NCBI GenBank assembly: GCA_017308115.1 | Contig: JAFKFS010000035.1 | Span: 1 to 35,647, forward strand | Direction of reading: 5' to 3' | Origin: Bordetella sp. | Lineage (GTDB): Bacteria; Pseudomonadota; Alphaproteobacteria; Caulobacterales; Caulobacteraceae | Length of the DNA: 35,647 bases | Shown here: one piece after another, positions 23,435 through 32,500 of the stretch | Layout: each line of letters starts with the position of its first letter | How positions within the stretch are numbered: position 1 is the first letter of the stretch | Program-made: the position numbers and the translations under genes | Notes under the pieces: generated by a model | What the model saw: only the letters and a program-made list of their open reading frames with translations | Database searches by the model: none | Told to the model about the DNA's origin: nothing

Positions 23435-24214
23435 ATTTGTTCGCAGCCTGACGCTCTGGCGACGCTGAAGACGCGCCTGGAAGCCCTGAATCGGGCCGGC
23501 GGTCGTCGCGTCGGCGCGGGCGTGCGCGCGGGAAGCGATGACGCCTTTGCGCCGTTGGCCACGAGCGTTCTGCATGATCTCTACGCCGCCGCCCCTGCCG
23601 ACGCAGTGGCGGTCAACGCCTTCGGCCTAGGCATGGCGCTACGGGCGGCGGCGGGGCGGCCCATCGTCTGGGGTCTGCATGAGATGATGGCGCAAGAGGC
23701 TGGACGGCCGCACGGTCCGGGCCTGCATGAGATGGGCCTGTCCCCGCGCGACCTGTTGCTGGTGCGGACGCGCGACGTGCAGACGCTGTTGGCCGTCGGC
23801 GAAGAAGCCCTACGCAGTCCCGCCGTGGGCGCCGTCCTGTTGAGCGCCTGGGGCGAAGCCAAGGCCTTCACCCTGACGGCCAGCCGGCGACTGGCTCTGG
23901 CGGCCGAGACGGGCGGCGCGACCCTGTTCCTGGCGCGGGCGGGCGCTCTGCCCTGCCCCAGCGCGGCCGAGACCCGCTGGTCGGTGGCGGCCTGCGCTTC
24001 GGAGCCTGTGGAAGGCGGGGCGCCGGGGCGGCCGTCTTTTTCGGCGACCCTGCTGCGGCGGCGCGGCAGCGGGGCGACCGGAACCTGGATCATGGAGTGG
24101 GATCGTGAACAGCGAACCTTCCGCCCGCCCGCGCCGCTATCTGGCGGTCTGGTTCCCCTGGCTGCCCAGCGACCGGCTGCGGCGTCAGGAGCGGCTGGAC
24201 GACGCGCCGCCTGA
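23426..24214 (+). CDS. imuA: ImuA, SOS mutagenesis accessory protein
   Basis: ImuA is a RecA/SulA-like accessory factor that works with ImuB and DnaE2 in error-prone replication past DNA lesions. The 262-residue protein starts MRNICSQPDALATLKTRLEA and has VLHDLYAAAPADAVAVNAFG, GRPIVWGLHEMMAQEAGRPH and SPRDLLLVRTRDVQTLLAVG, the order seen in alphaproteobacterial ImuA. A Walker A motif is not obvious, as in many ImuA proteins. ATG 23426 is inside the SOS box and has no ribosome site, so a leaderless message is likely. The C-terminal 36 residues overlap the imuB start by 110 nt in another frame. Confidence 0.88.
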   Translation: MRNICSQPDALATLKTRLEALNRAGGRRVGAGVRAGSDDAFAPLATSVLHDLYAAAPADAVAVNAFGLGMALRAAAGRPIVWGLHEMMAQEAGRPHGPGLHEMGLSPRDLLLVRTRDVQTLLAVGEEALRSPAVGAVLLSAWGEAKAFTLTASRRLALAAETGGATLFLARAGALPCPSAAETRWSVAACASEPVEGGAPGRPSFSATLLRRRGSGATGTWIMEWDREQRTFRPPAPLSGGLVPLAAQRPAAASGAAGRRAA

Positions 24215-25664
24215 GGATGCGCCGCCTGTCGTCCTGGCCGAGAAGATCAAGGGCGCGCTGCGTCTGGCGGCCGTCGATCCGGCCGCGGCGCGGATGGGGC
24301 TGACCCCCGGCCTGGCCCTGGCCGATGCGCGAGCCCGAACCCCCGCCCTGCGCGTCGTCGCCCATCGACCGGACCTCGACGACGCCCTCTTGGCGCGGGT
24401 GCTGGAGGATTTCGGCCGTTTCACCCCCATGATCGCGCTAGACCCGCCGCACGGTCTGATGCTGGACGTGACCGGCTGCGCCCATCTGTTCGACGGCGAG
24501 GCGGGCCTGATGCGGACGGTTCAGGCGCGGGCCGAACGCGCCGGGCTCAAAATCCGGTGCGCCCTTGCCGGAACACCCCAGATCGCTCGCGCCCTGGCCC
24601 GCTTCGGCCCCGGCGGCCGGTTCGAGCCGGGGCAGGACCGCACCGCCGCGCGCCACCTGCCTATCGCGGCGCTGGAGCTTTCGGACAAGGAGGACGAGGC
24701 CCTGCGCCGTCTGGGCCTGAAGCGACTGGGCGATCTGGACGACCGGCCTCGCGCGCCCCTGGCCGCCCGCTTCGGCGCCGACTTTCCGACCCGACTGGCG
24801 CGGGTTCTGGGCGACGAGGACATGCGCATCACCCCGCATCGCCCGCCCGCGCCCGTGATCGTCGACCGCGTCTTCTTCGAGCCAATCTCGGCGCCCGAGG
24901 ACATCGAGCGGGTTCTGTCCGACCTGCTGGTCGAGACCATGGACCGGCTGGATCAGACGGGCCTGGGCGGTCGCGCCTTCGAGGCCGGCTTCTATCGCGT
25001 GGACGGCGAGACGCGCCGCATCGTCGTCCGCACCGGCCGCCCGATCCGCGACGTCCCCGCGACCCTGCGGCTGTTCCGCGAGCGGATGGCGGCGCTGGCC
25101 GCCCCGCTGGACCCCGGCTTCGGCTTCGATCAGATGCGGATGTCCGTGCCCTGGACCCAGGCTTTGGCGCCGACCCAGCAAGGACTGGAACGCGAGACGC
25201 CCGGCGAGGAGACCTTTAGCCGTCTAGTCGATCGGCTGACCGCGCGCCTGGGACCGGAGGCGGTGCTGCGCTTCGAGCCTTTCGCCTCGCACATTCCCGA
25301 ACGCGCCGCGCGGTTGGTCCCAGCCGCCGCCCGTCATGGCGACGAGACCTGGCCCGATCTCGATCCCGACGATCCGCCCTTGCGGCCGCTGCAGATGTTC
25401 GACCCGCCCCAGCCGGTCGAAACCCTGGCCGAGGTTCCCGACGGCTATCCGCTGAAGTTTCGCTGGCGCCGCGTCCTGCACGAGGTGACGCGCGCAGAAG
25501 GGCCCGAGCGGATCAGCGGCGAATGGTGGCGCGCGCCGGGCCAGCGCACCCGCGACTATTACCGGGTCGAGGACCGGGACGGCCGTCGCTTCTGGCTGTT
25601 TCGCCAGGGCCTCTATGGCGAGACGCCCGAACCGCGCTGGTTCATCCACGGTCTGTTCGCATGA
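24105..25664 (+). CDS. imuB: ImuB, Y-family polymerase-like protein of the SOS mutasome
   Basis: ImuB is a catalytically dead relative of Y-family polymerases. It links ImuA and DnaE2 to the beta clamp. The 519-residue product starts (GTG 24105) with YLAVWFPWLPSDRLRR, where active polymerases have the DxDxFF/Y type metal site, so the first catalytic acid is absent as expected. The palm-finger region shows ALRLAAVDPAAARMGLTPGL and FTPMIALDPPHGLMLDVTGC. The little-finger domain follows at about 245-350. The C-terminal tail has GEWWRAPGQRTRDYYRVED and WFIHGLFA, typical of the family. Its stop overlaps the dnaE2 ATG (ATGA). Confidence 0.92.
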   Translation: MNSEPSARPRRYLAVWFPWLPSDRLRRQERLDDAPPEDAPPVVLAEKIKGALRLAAVDPAAARMGLTPGLALADARARTPALRVVAHRPDLDDALLARVLEDFGRFTPMIALDPPHGLMLDVTGCAHLFDGEAGLMRTVQARAERAGLKIRCALAGTPQIARALARFGPGGRFEPGQDRTAARHLPIAALELSDKEDEALRRLGLKRLGDLDDRPRAPLAARFGADFPTRLARVLGDEDMRITPHRPPAPVIVDRVFFEPISAPEDIERVLSDLLVETMDRLDQTGLGGRAFEAGFYRVDGETRRIVVRTGRPIRDVPATLRLFRERMAALAAPLDPGFGFDQMRMSVPWTQALAPTQQGLERETPGEETFSRLVDRLTARLGPEAVLRFEPFASHIPERAARLVPAAARHGDETWPDLDPDDPPLRPLQMFDPPQPVETLAEVPDGYPLKFRWRRVLHEVTRAEGPERISGEWWRAPGQRTRDYYRVEDRDGRRFWLFRQGLYGETPEPRWFIHGLFA

Positions 25665-28600
25665 GGAGGCTCGACCCTTGCGGCGCCTACGCCGAGCTGG
25701 CGACGGCCAGCAACTTCTCCTTCCTGCGCGGCGCCTCGCATCCCAAGGACTTGGTGCTGACGGCGATCCTGCGCGGCCATGCCGGACTGGGGCTGGCCGA
25801 TCGCAACACCGTGGCGGGCGTGGTGCGGGCCTGGAGCGCGCTGAAGGAGATTCGCGTCGAGGGCCTGGCCCCGTCGGACAGAATGCGCGACGGCGGCAGT
25901 CCGGGCGAGATCGCCTTCATCAAAGACCCGCTGAACGATCCGGCCCTGTCCGAAGAGGTGAAGCGCCGTGCGGCGGACTTCCGCCTGCTGACTGGAACGC
26001 GGCTGGTCTTCAACGACGGGACGCCGGACATCATCGCCTACCCCGAGACGCGCGTGGGCTGGGGCCGGCTGACGCGCCTGCTGACCCTGGGCAATCGCCG
26101 CGCCAGGAAGGGCGAGTGCGAGATCGGCCTACGCGATCTGCTGGCTGATCCCGAAGACCTGCTGTTGATCCTTGTCCCGCCGGATCGGCTGACCGGGCTG
26201 GAGGAAGTGCTGACCCGCATGAACGAGGCGGCGCCGGGCGCGGTCTGGCTGGGCGTGGCCCTGCACCGGCGCGGCGACGACCGACGCCGGCTGGCACGCC
26301 TCAAGGCCATGGCGGAGCGGGCCTGCGTTCCCTTGCTGGCGCTCAATGACGTCCTCTACGCCGCGCCCGATGACCGCGACCTGCAGGACGTCCTGACCTG
26401 CATCCGCGAAGGCGCGACCATCGAGACCGCCGGCCGTCGGCTGGAGGCCAACGCCGAACGCTGGCTGAAACCCGCGGACGAAATGGCCCGTCTGTTCAAG
26501 GACGCGCCTGAAGCCATAGGCGAGACGACCGCCTTCCTGTCGCGCGCGACCTTCGATCTTGGCGACCTGAAATATGAATACCCAGAGGAGCCTGTGCCGC
26601 CCGGCGAAACACCCCAAGGTTGGCTGGAGAAACTGGTGCGACGCCGCACCCTGGTCCGCTATCCCGACGGCGCGCCGCCCAAGGTCACGGCCCTGCTTGA
26701 GAAGGAGTTGGCCTTCATCGCCGAGCGCAGCCTGGCCCCCTATTTCCTGACCATCCACGACATCGTCCGTACGGCCGAGAACAGAGGCATCCTGTGCCAG
26801 GGGCGCGGATCGGCCGCCAACTCGGCGGTCTGCTACGTCCTGGGGATCACCAGCGTCGATCCGGCCTGCCACGACCTGTTGTTCGAGCGGTTCCTGTCCT
26901 CCAACCGCGACGAGCCGCCCGACATCGACGTGGACTTCGAGCACGAGCGACGCGAGGAGGTCATCCAGTACGTCTATGAACGCTATGGCCGCCATCGCGC
27001 CGGCATCGCCGCCACCGTCATCCGCTATCGCCCCCGCAGCGCCATCCGCGAGGTCGGCAAGGTCTTGGGCCTGACCGAGGACGTCACCGCGCGTCTGGCC
27101 TCGACCCAGTGGGGCAGTTGGGGCTCCGAGATCAGCGGCCGCCAGATCGAGCAGGCCGGTCTGGACGCCGCCAATCCCATGGTCGATCGCGCCGTGCGCA
27201 TGGCGACGCGCCTGCTGGGCTTTCCGCGCCACCTGTCCCAGCACGTCGGCGGCTTCGTCCTGACCCAGGGACGGTTGGACGAGACCGTCCCCATCGGCAA
27301 CGCCGCCATGCCGGACCGCACCTTCATCGAATGGGACAAGGACGACATCGACGCCCTGGGCCTGATGAAGGTCGACGTCCTGGCCCTGGGCATGCTGACC
27401 TGCATCCGTAAGGCGTTCGACCTGATGAAGGCCCATTCGGGCGTCGAGCACGACCTCGCCTCCGTCCCGCCGGAGGAAGCCGAGGTCTACGACATGCTCT
27501 GCCGGGGCCAGTCCATCGGCGTCTTCCAGGTCGAGAGCCGCGCCCAGATCAACATGCTGCCCCGACTGAAGCCGAGGGCCTTCTACGATCTGGTGATCCA
27601 GGTCGCCATCGTGCGTCCCGGCCCGATCCAGGGCGACATGGTCCATCCCTACCTGCGTCGCCGCAACGGCGTGGAAGAGGTTCACTATCCTCCGCCCGGC
27701 CGCCTCTATGGTCCGCCGGACGAGTTGAAGCAGGTGCTGCACCGGACCCTGGGCGTCCCTCTGTTCCAGGAACAGGCCATGAAGGTCGCCATGGTTGCCG
27801 CCCGGTTCACGGACGCCGAAGCCAACGGCCTGCGAAAGGCTATGGGCACCTTCCGCGGCGACGGCAGCCTGCATACCTATGAGACCCGGATGGTCGGACG
27901 GATGATCGCGCGCGGCTATGATCCAGATTTCGCGCGCCGCTGCTTCGAACAGATCAAGGGCTTCGGCTCCTATGGCTTTCCCGAAAGCCACGCCGCCAGC
28001 TTCGCCCGGCTGGTCTATGTCTCTTCCTGGATCAAGCACCGCCACCCGGCGGCCTTCGCCTGCGCCCTGCTGAACAGCCAGCCCATGGGTTTCTACGCTC
28101 CCGCCCAGATCGTGCGCGAAGCGCAGGAGGTCGGCGGGGTCGAGGTACGTCCCATCGACATCTCCCACAGCGACTGGGACAACAGCCTGGAGGGGCCGAC
28201 GAGCGCGCCCATCCTGCGTCTGGGCCTGCGCCAGATCGACGGCTTCAGGGAGGATTGGGCCAGGGCCCTGTCGGCGGCGCGAGCCGAGGCGCCCTTCGCC
28301 GATATCGAAACCCTGGCCCGGCGCGCCGAACTGCCCGCCGCCGCCATGCGCAAGCTGGCCGACGCCGACGCCTTCCGCTCCCTGGGCCAAGACCGGCGCG
28401 AGGCCCTGTGGGCGGTGCGTCGCCTGCCCGACGACGATCCCCTGCCCCTGTTCGCCGCCGCCGAGGCGCGCGAACGCGGCGCCCGCGAACTGGGCGCGGA
28501 GCCCGACGCCCGCCTGCCCCTGATGCCGCTGGGCGAGCACGTCGCCGCCGACTACCAGACCGCGCGCCTGTCGCTGAAGGCCCACCCGATGGCCATCCTG

Positions 28601-29050
28601 CGTCCCGTCTTCGCCGCCGACCGGGTGCTGACCTGCGCGGCCACCGAAGCCAGGCGCGGCGGTTCCCTAATACAGGTCGCCGGCGTGGTTCTCGTGCGTC
28701 AGCGGCCGGGCAAGGGCACCGCCGTCTTCGTCACCCTGGAAGACGAGACCGGCATCACCAACGTGGTCCTGTGGGCGCGGATGCTGGACCAGTTCCGGCG
28801 CGAGATCATGGGCGCCCGCCTGATGCAGGTCGAAGGCCTGGTCGAGAAAAGTCCCGAAGGCGTGGTCCACGTCGTCGCCCGCCGCGTCATCGACCGCAGC
28901 GCCGAGCTGTCCCGCCTGTCAGAGGACCATGAGACCGATATCCAACTGGCCCGCGCGGACATCGTCGCCCATCCGCAACCGCCGCGCCAACCGCCGCATC
29001 GGCACCCGCGCGACGTGCGCATCCTGCCGGATTCGCGGGACTTCCACTAA
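25661..29050 (+). CDS. dnaE2: Error-prone DNA polymerase III alpha-type subunit DnaE2
   Basis: DnaE2 (ImuC) is the translesion C-family polymerase induced by DNA damage. The 1129-residue protein has the N-terminal PHP domain (YAELATASNFSFLRGASHPK) and the acidic catalytic cluster PDIDVDF at 420-426. The third catalytic Asp is 572 in LMKVDVLALGM. Further polymerase blocks are FPRHLSQHVGGFVL and YGFPESHAASFARLVYVSSW. An OB-fold follows near 1000-1060 (IQVAGVVLVRQRPGKGTAVF), and the end is DVRILPDSRDFH, characteristic of DnaE2. ATG 25661 overlaps the imuB stop; an in-frame upstream extension is an artefact. The three genes form one SOS operon directly outside attR. Confidence 0.95.
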   Translation: MRRLDPCGAYAELATASNFSFLRGASHPKDLVLTAILRGHAGLGLADRNTVAGVVRAWSALKEIRVEGLAPSDRMRDGGSPGEIAFIKDPLNDPALSEEVKRRAADFRLLTGTRLVFNDGTPDIIAYPETRVGWGRLTRLLTLGNRRARKGECEIGLRDLLADPEDLLLILVPPDRLTGLEEVLTRMNEAAPGAVWLGVALHRRGDDRRRLARLKAMAERACVPLLALNDVLYAAPDDRDLQDVLTCIREGATIETAGRRLEANAERWLKPADEMARLFKDAPEAIGETTAFLSRATFDLGDLKYEYPEEPVPPGETPQGWLEKLVRRRTLVRYPDGAPPKVTALLEKELAFIAERSLAPYFLTIHDIVRTAENRGILCQGRGSAANSAVCYVLGITSVDPACHDLLFERFLSSNRDEPPDIDVDFEHERREEVIQYVYERYGRHRAGIAATVIRYRPRSAIREVGKVLGLTEDVTARLASTQWGSWGSEISGRQIEQAGLDAANPMVDRAVRMATRLLGFPRHLSQHVGGFVLTQGRLDETVPIGNAAMPDRTFIEWDKDDIDALGLMKVDVLALGMLTCIRKAFDLMKAHSGVEHDLASVPPEEAEVYDMLCRGQSIGVFQVESRAQINMLPRLKPRAFYDLVIQVAIVRPGPIQGDMVHPYLRRRNGVEEVHYPPPGRLYGPPDELKQVLHRTLGVPLFQEQAMKVAMVAARFTDAEANGLRKAMGTFRGDGSLHTYETRMVGRMIARGYDPDFARRCFEQIKGFGSYGFPESHAASFARLVYVSSWIKHRHPAAFACALLNSQPMGFYAPAQIVREAQEVGGVEVRPIDISHSDWDNSLEGPTSAPILRLGLRQIDGFREDWARALSAARAEAPFADIETLARRAELPAAAMRKLADADAFRSLGQDRREALWAVRRLPDDDPLPLFAAAEARERGARELGAEPDARLPLMPLGEHVAADYQTARLSLKAHPMAILRPVFAADRVLTCAATEARRGGSLIQVAGVVLVRQRPGKGTAVFVTLEDETGITNVVLWARMLDQFRREIMGARLMQVEGLVEKSPEGVVHVVARRVIDRSAELSRLSEDHETDIQLARADIVAHPQPPRQPPHRHPRDVRILPDSRDFH

Positions 29051-29075
29051 GCGCCCATCTCGTTGAAAAAGGCGG
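29046..29075 (+). repeat. About 30-bp repeat, copy 2 (over the dnaE2 stop)
   Basis: The sequence actaagcgc...cgttgaaaaaggcgg, which includes the dnaE2 TAA stop, matches 11006-11036 inside the island at about 27 of 30 positions. Confidence 0.5.
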
Positions 29076-29186
29076 TTGCTGAGATCGCAGCCGGCGCCCG
29101 GTGCAGGGATTCGTTCTTATATCCAGCGATCGCCGCGCCGTTGGCGGGATCCGCTTAGCCCGTCTGCTCGGGTTCTGGACGACGGC

Positions 29187-29220
29187 GAGAAAGACCCCGG
29201 TCCTGGCTGGGGCCTTTCTC
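29187..29220. terminator. Probable bidirectional terminator between dnaE2 and the small secreted protein gene
   Basis: The hairpin has outer stem gagaaag / ctttctc (29187-29193 / 29214-29220), one mismatch and inner stem CCCC / GGGG. The A/T-rich outer stem gives a short T-run on either strand. Genes converge on it. Confidence 0.65.
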
Positions 29221-29268
29221 CAGTTTGACATTACGCCCGCTGACGCGGGCCCATGTCGCAGCGTCAGA

Positions 29269-29562
29269 CTAGAAAATGATGCCCGTGCCGTCCGGATTGC
29301 ACCATCCGATCAGGTTGGACGTGGAATGGGCCGTCACCGTGCCCCATCCGCTGGCCGCAGGGTCCCCGGAAAAGCATCCCTGCCTCGCGTATCCCACCTG
29401 GTAAGAATGAGTCGCGTCGGAAAAATAGTTGAATTCGTAGATGTAATATCCGGACTGTACCGCAGCCCCGACTGCAGTTGCCGGGGTGGAAAGAGCCACC
29501 ACGACTGCAGCCAGAACCGAACAGCTGGAAATTCCCGCAGTGACACGCTTCGCGTTGAACAA
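29269..29562 (-). CDS. Small secreted protein, DUF6289-like
   Basis: This 97-residue product has a signal peptide (FNAKRVTAGISSCSVLAAVV, cleavage probably after ATAVGA). The short mature domain reads YYIYEFNYFSDATHSYQVGY, then CFSGDPAASGWGTVTAHST, then GWCNPDG. The pattern Y.SDATH...VG....C.G.....WG..T and a late Cys recalls the DUF6289 group of small secreted proteins of unknown function. The start is TTG 29562, supported by AGGAGG five bases upstream; there is no better ATG. The two mature Cys may pair. It is monocistronic and convergent with dnaE2. Confidence 0.65.
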   Translation of the reverse strand: MFNAKRVTAGISSCSVLAAVVVALSTPATAVGAAVQSGYYIYEFNYFSDATHSYQVGYARQGCFSGDPAASGWGTVTAHSTSNLIGWCNPDGTGIIF

Positions 29563-29790
29563 AACCGCCTCCTATGGTTCCACGATTGGACAGGGGAGGG
29601 TCATCAGCCCGACAAGTCACGTCAAATAACATCGGTGTTATTTTATTGGCGCCCTGCCTTGCTCCGACGGCCCCGACACTGCGGAAGCGATCTCCCCTCG
29701 CCCGAGCGAGCGGACAGGCGACACGTCCGCTTTCCATGGCGGGCGCCGATGATTTCTGCGATCAAGGGCGCGTCCTAGGGAGGCGCGGTC

Positions 29791-30543
29791 ATGACAGGGA
29801 CCATCCATATCGGCGTCGGCGGCTGGACCTTCGAGCCGTGGCGCGGGGTCTTCTATCCGGAGGGGCTAGCGCAGAGGCGCGAGCTGGAGTTCGCCAGCCG
29901 GGCCCTGACCTCGATCGAGATCAACGGCACCTATTATTCGACCTTCAAGCCCGACAGCTGGATGAAGTGGCGCGACGAGACGCCCGACGACTTCGTCTTT
30001 GCGGTCAAGGCCAGCCGCTACTGCACCAACCGCAAGGTTCTGTCCGACGGCGCCGAGAGCTTCGAGCGCTTCCTGTCGCAGGGGCTGACCGTGCTGGGCG
30101 ACAAGCTGGGACCGATCAACTGGCAGTTCATGGGGACCAAGAAGTTCGACGCCGAGGACTTCGAGGGCTTCCTGAAGCTGTTGCCGAAGGAGAAGGACGG
30201 GGTGCGGCTGAGGCACGCGCTGGAGGTGCGCCATCCCAGCTTCGCCACCGAACAGTTCTACGACCTGGCGCGCAAATACGGCGCGGCCATCGTCCATGCC
30301 GTCGACGACGAGGAGCCGACCTGGCCCCGGATCGACGAAGAAACGGCCGATTTCAGATACGCCCGGCTGATGTCCAGCCGCGAGGACGAGCCGACAGGCA
30401 TGACCTCGGACGAGTTGGACGCCGTGGCGAAACAGGCGCGCGGCTGGGCCGATCGCGGCGAGGTCTTCGCCTACTTCATCTCCGGGGCCAAGGTGCGCAA
30501 TCCGGCGGCGGCCCAGGCGCTGATCGCCAGGCTGAAGGCCTGA
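29791..30543 (+). CDS. DUF72 family protein (YecE-like)
   Basis: This 250-residue protein of the DUF72 (PF01904) family has a TIM-barrel-like fold; function is not established. Hallmarks are IHIGVGGWTFEPWRGVFYPE near 5-24, LTSIEINGTYYSTFKPDSWM, FVFAVKASRYCTN, GPINWQFMGTKKFD, HALEVRHPSF and the end YFISGAKVRNPAAAQALIAR. The ATG follows GGGAGGCGCGGTC. It is not clearly linked to its neighbours; a 228-bp gap with an imperfect hairpin near 30614-30645 separates it from phaB. Confidence 0.9.
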   Translation: MTGTIHIGVGGWTFEPWRGVFYPEGLAQRRELEFASRALTSIEINGTYYSTFKPDSWMKWRDETPDDFVFAVKASRYCTNRKVLSDGAESFERFLSQGLTVLGDKLGPINWQFMGTKKFDAEDFEGFLKLLPKEKDGVRLRHALEVRHPSFATEQFYDLARKYGAAIVHAVDDEEPTWPRIDEETADFRYARLMSSREDEPTGMTSDELDAVAKQARGWADRGEVFAYFISGAKVRNPAAAQALIARLKA

Positions 30544-30771
30544 TCCCCGCCGAACACGGCATCGTGCGCAATGGTGAAGCGACGGCGCCGCAGACGGCTC
30601 CAGGCTGAAGCGCAGGAACGGCGGGCGTCCGCCGCCGCTTCCTCATCGGCCGCCGGGCCGCGACGTCATAACCCCGTCTTCTCGTTCGACGCCGGCCGCG
30701 CTAAGGCTGGCGGATAGAAAGACGGAAGGCGTCGCGGTCGCGACAGCCGCCGCACAGGACAGGGAGAGGTC

Positions 30772-31497
30772 ATGACGCGCACCGCATTCGTCACCGGGGG
30801 CACCCGGGGCATCGGCAAGGCCATCGTTCAACGACTGAAGGAAGACGGGCTGCAGGTCGCCGCCGGCTATTCCGGCAACACCGAGGCCGCTGAGGCCACC
30901 GCCCGCGAACTGGGCGTCATGGTGGTGAAGGGCAACGTCGGCTCGTTCGAGGACTGCGAGCGGGCGGTGAAGGAGGTCGAGGCGCAGCTGGGCCCCATCG
31001 ACGTCCTGGTGAACAACGCCGGCATCACCCGCGACGGCTTCTTCCACAAGATGACCCATGACCAGTGGTCCGACGTGATCCGCGTCAACATGGACAGCGT
31101 CTTCAACATGACGCGCCAGGTCATCAACGGCATGCGCGACCGGGGCTTCGGCCGCATCGTCAACATCTCCTCGATCAACGGCCAGAAGGGCCAGATCGGC
31201 CAGACCAACTATTCGGCCGCCAAGGCCGGGATGATCGGCTTCACCAAGGCGCTGGCGCTGGAGAACGCGCGCAAGGGCGTGACGGTCAACTGCATCGCGC
31301 CGGGCTATATCGACACCGAAATGGTCGGGGCGATGGACCAGAAGGTGCTGGATTCCATCGTGGCCCAGATCCCGGTCGGCCGCCTGGGCAAGGGCGAGGA
31401 GATCGCCGACATGGTGTCCTGGCTGTCGGGCGAGCGTGCCGGATATGTCACAGGCTGCACCTTGTCGCTCAACGGCGGGCAGTACCTGGTTGGCTAA
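30772..31497 (+). CDS. phaB: Acetoacetyl-CoA reductase / short-chain dehydrogenase (PhaB type)
   Basis: This NADPH-dependent short-chain dehydrogenase of 241 residues would reduce acetoacetyl-CoA to (R)-3-hydroxybutyryl-CoA for polyhydroxybutyrate synthesis. The cofactor site is TGGTRGIGKAI near 8-18, NNAG is at about 82-85, Ser134 is in NISSINGQKGQIGQTNYSAA, and the catalytic pair is Y147/K151. NGQKGQ.GQTNYSAAKAG and the C-terminal GCTLSLNGGQYLVG are typical of PhaB rather than FabG. The ATG follows CAGGGAGAGGTC. No polymer synthase is in view. A FabG-like role is the alternative. Confidence 0.88.
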   Translation: MTRTAFVTGGTRGIGKAIVQRLKEDGLQVAAGYSGNTEAAEATARELGVMVVKGNVGSFEDCERAVKEVEAQLGPIDVLVNNAGITRDGFFHKMTHDQWSDVIRVNMDSVFNMTRQVINGMRDRGFGRIVNISSINGQKGQIGQTNYSAAKAGMIGFTKALALENARKGVTVNCIAPGYIDTEMVGAMDQKVLDSIVAQIPVGRLGKGEEIADMVSWLSGERAGYVTGCTLSLNGGQYLVG

Positions 31498-31545
31498 GCC
31501 GCGTTCGCCCAAAATCCGCCGCGCGGGCGTATCACCTCTGAAACC

Positions 31546-32406
31546 ATGAGGACTGCGGTCGGAGCCATGGCGGAGAATCCGCCTGCCTGCCGCCTCGCGA
31601 CGCATCGCGGCGCGAGGCCCGGCCGCGCGCGCGGCGCGGGGACCACGGCGGGCCTGGTCCAAGTCCCCGTCATGGCCCTGTTCCTGGTCCTGGCCTGCGG
31701 AGCCGTCGCCGCCGAGGCCGAGGCCCAGACCCGCTCCAACGTCCAGGCCGAACAGAGCCGCGTCATCCGCGACCAGTCGGTGACCCGCACCACCCCGCCG
31801 CCGGGGCGCTATGTCTCGGAGGCCGGACAGAGTTTCGTCCTGGACCAGGCGGGGTCGCTGACCCTGCTGCGGTTCGAGCGTTCGACCGAGACCTGGGCCC
31901 TGCGCCCCTCCTCGGCCCCGCGCGGCGACACCATCTATCGCAACGACGCGGGCGACCAGGTGCTGCGCGTCACCACCGGCGGCGGCATCACCGTCTATAC
32001 GACGCGCACGCCCGGGGGCTCGCCCGTCTCCCTGGCCGGACCGCCGGTCAGCCTGGAGCCGCCCTCGCTGGGGCCGGTGCAGATGTTCAACCTGATGACC
32101 CGGCGCAGCAGCCTGGTCTCGGAGGCCATGGGCCGTCTGGTCCGCATCAACGTCTTCGGCGAGGAGTCCGAGGCCCTGTGCATCGAGGCCCTGATCGTCA
32201 CCACCGACGCCGTGGTGCGCATCGCCCGCTCCCCCAGCGCCCGCCCCTTCCTGGAGCGGCTGCGCAGCATCACCATCGTCGAGGGCCCGCGCGCCTCCGT
32301 CACCTATTCCGGCGGGGACCTGCGCGTCGTGGTCGATCCCCGTCGAGGCATCGGCGGGCGCCCCTCGTCGGCCCGCGTGATCCGGGCGGTCATTCCCCAG
32401 GATTGA
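31546..32406 (+). CDS. Exported DUF4908-like protein
   Basis: This protein of up to 286 residues contains a signal-like hydrophobic stretch, VPVMALFLVLACGAVAAEAE, starting near residue 40. Translation from ATG 31672 (residue 43) would give a normal signal peptide and a protein of 244 residues; ATG 31546 and 31567 are longer options with an Arg/Gly-rich leader. The mature part has PGRYVSEAGQSFVLDQAGSL, APRGDTIYRNDAGDQVLRVT and late FGEESEALCIEALIVTTDAV. I associate this pattern with DUF4908, a family restricted mostly to Caulobacterales, from memory. Function unknown, probably periplasmic. Confidence 0.7.
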   Translation: MRTAVGAMAENPPACRLATHRGARPGRARGAGTTAGLVQVPVMALFLVLACGAVAAEAEAQTRSNVQAEQSRVIRDQSVTRTTPPPGRYVSEAGQSFVLDQAGSLTLLRFERSTETWALRPSSAPRGDTIYRNDAGDQVLRVTTGGGITVYTTRTPGGSPVSLAGPPVSLEPPSLGPVQMFNLMTRRSSLVSEAMGRLVRINVFGEESEALCIEALIVTTDAVVRIARSPSARPFLERLRSITIVEGPRASVTYSGGDLRVVVDPRRGIGGRPSSARVIRAVIPQD

Positions 32407-32500
32407 GGGTGGACCAAAGGCCCAAGCCGCTCCATCTGCCCTTTTGCGTCCGTTGGGCGTATGAGGGCCGCCATATTCACCATCAGAGGCTGATTTCACC

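Noticed and set aside
23431-23442. GAAC-N4-GTTC, the Gram-positive type LexA box, overlapping the imuA start
   Set aside because: Alphaproteobacteria use GTTC-N7-GTTC, and the overlapping GAAC-N7-GAAC fits that. The N4 form is probably chance.
26129-28585. 818-codon open frame on the minus strand opposite dnaE2
   Set aside because: It is the antisense frame of a high-GC polymerase gene, low in complexity and rich in Gly/Ala/Asp/Gln, with no known domain. The plus strand is clearly dnaE2.
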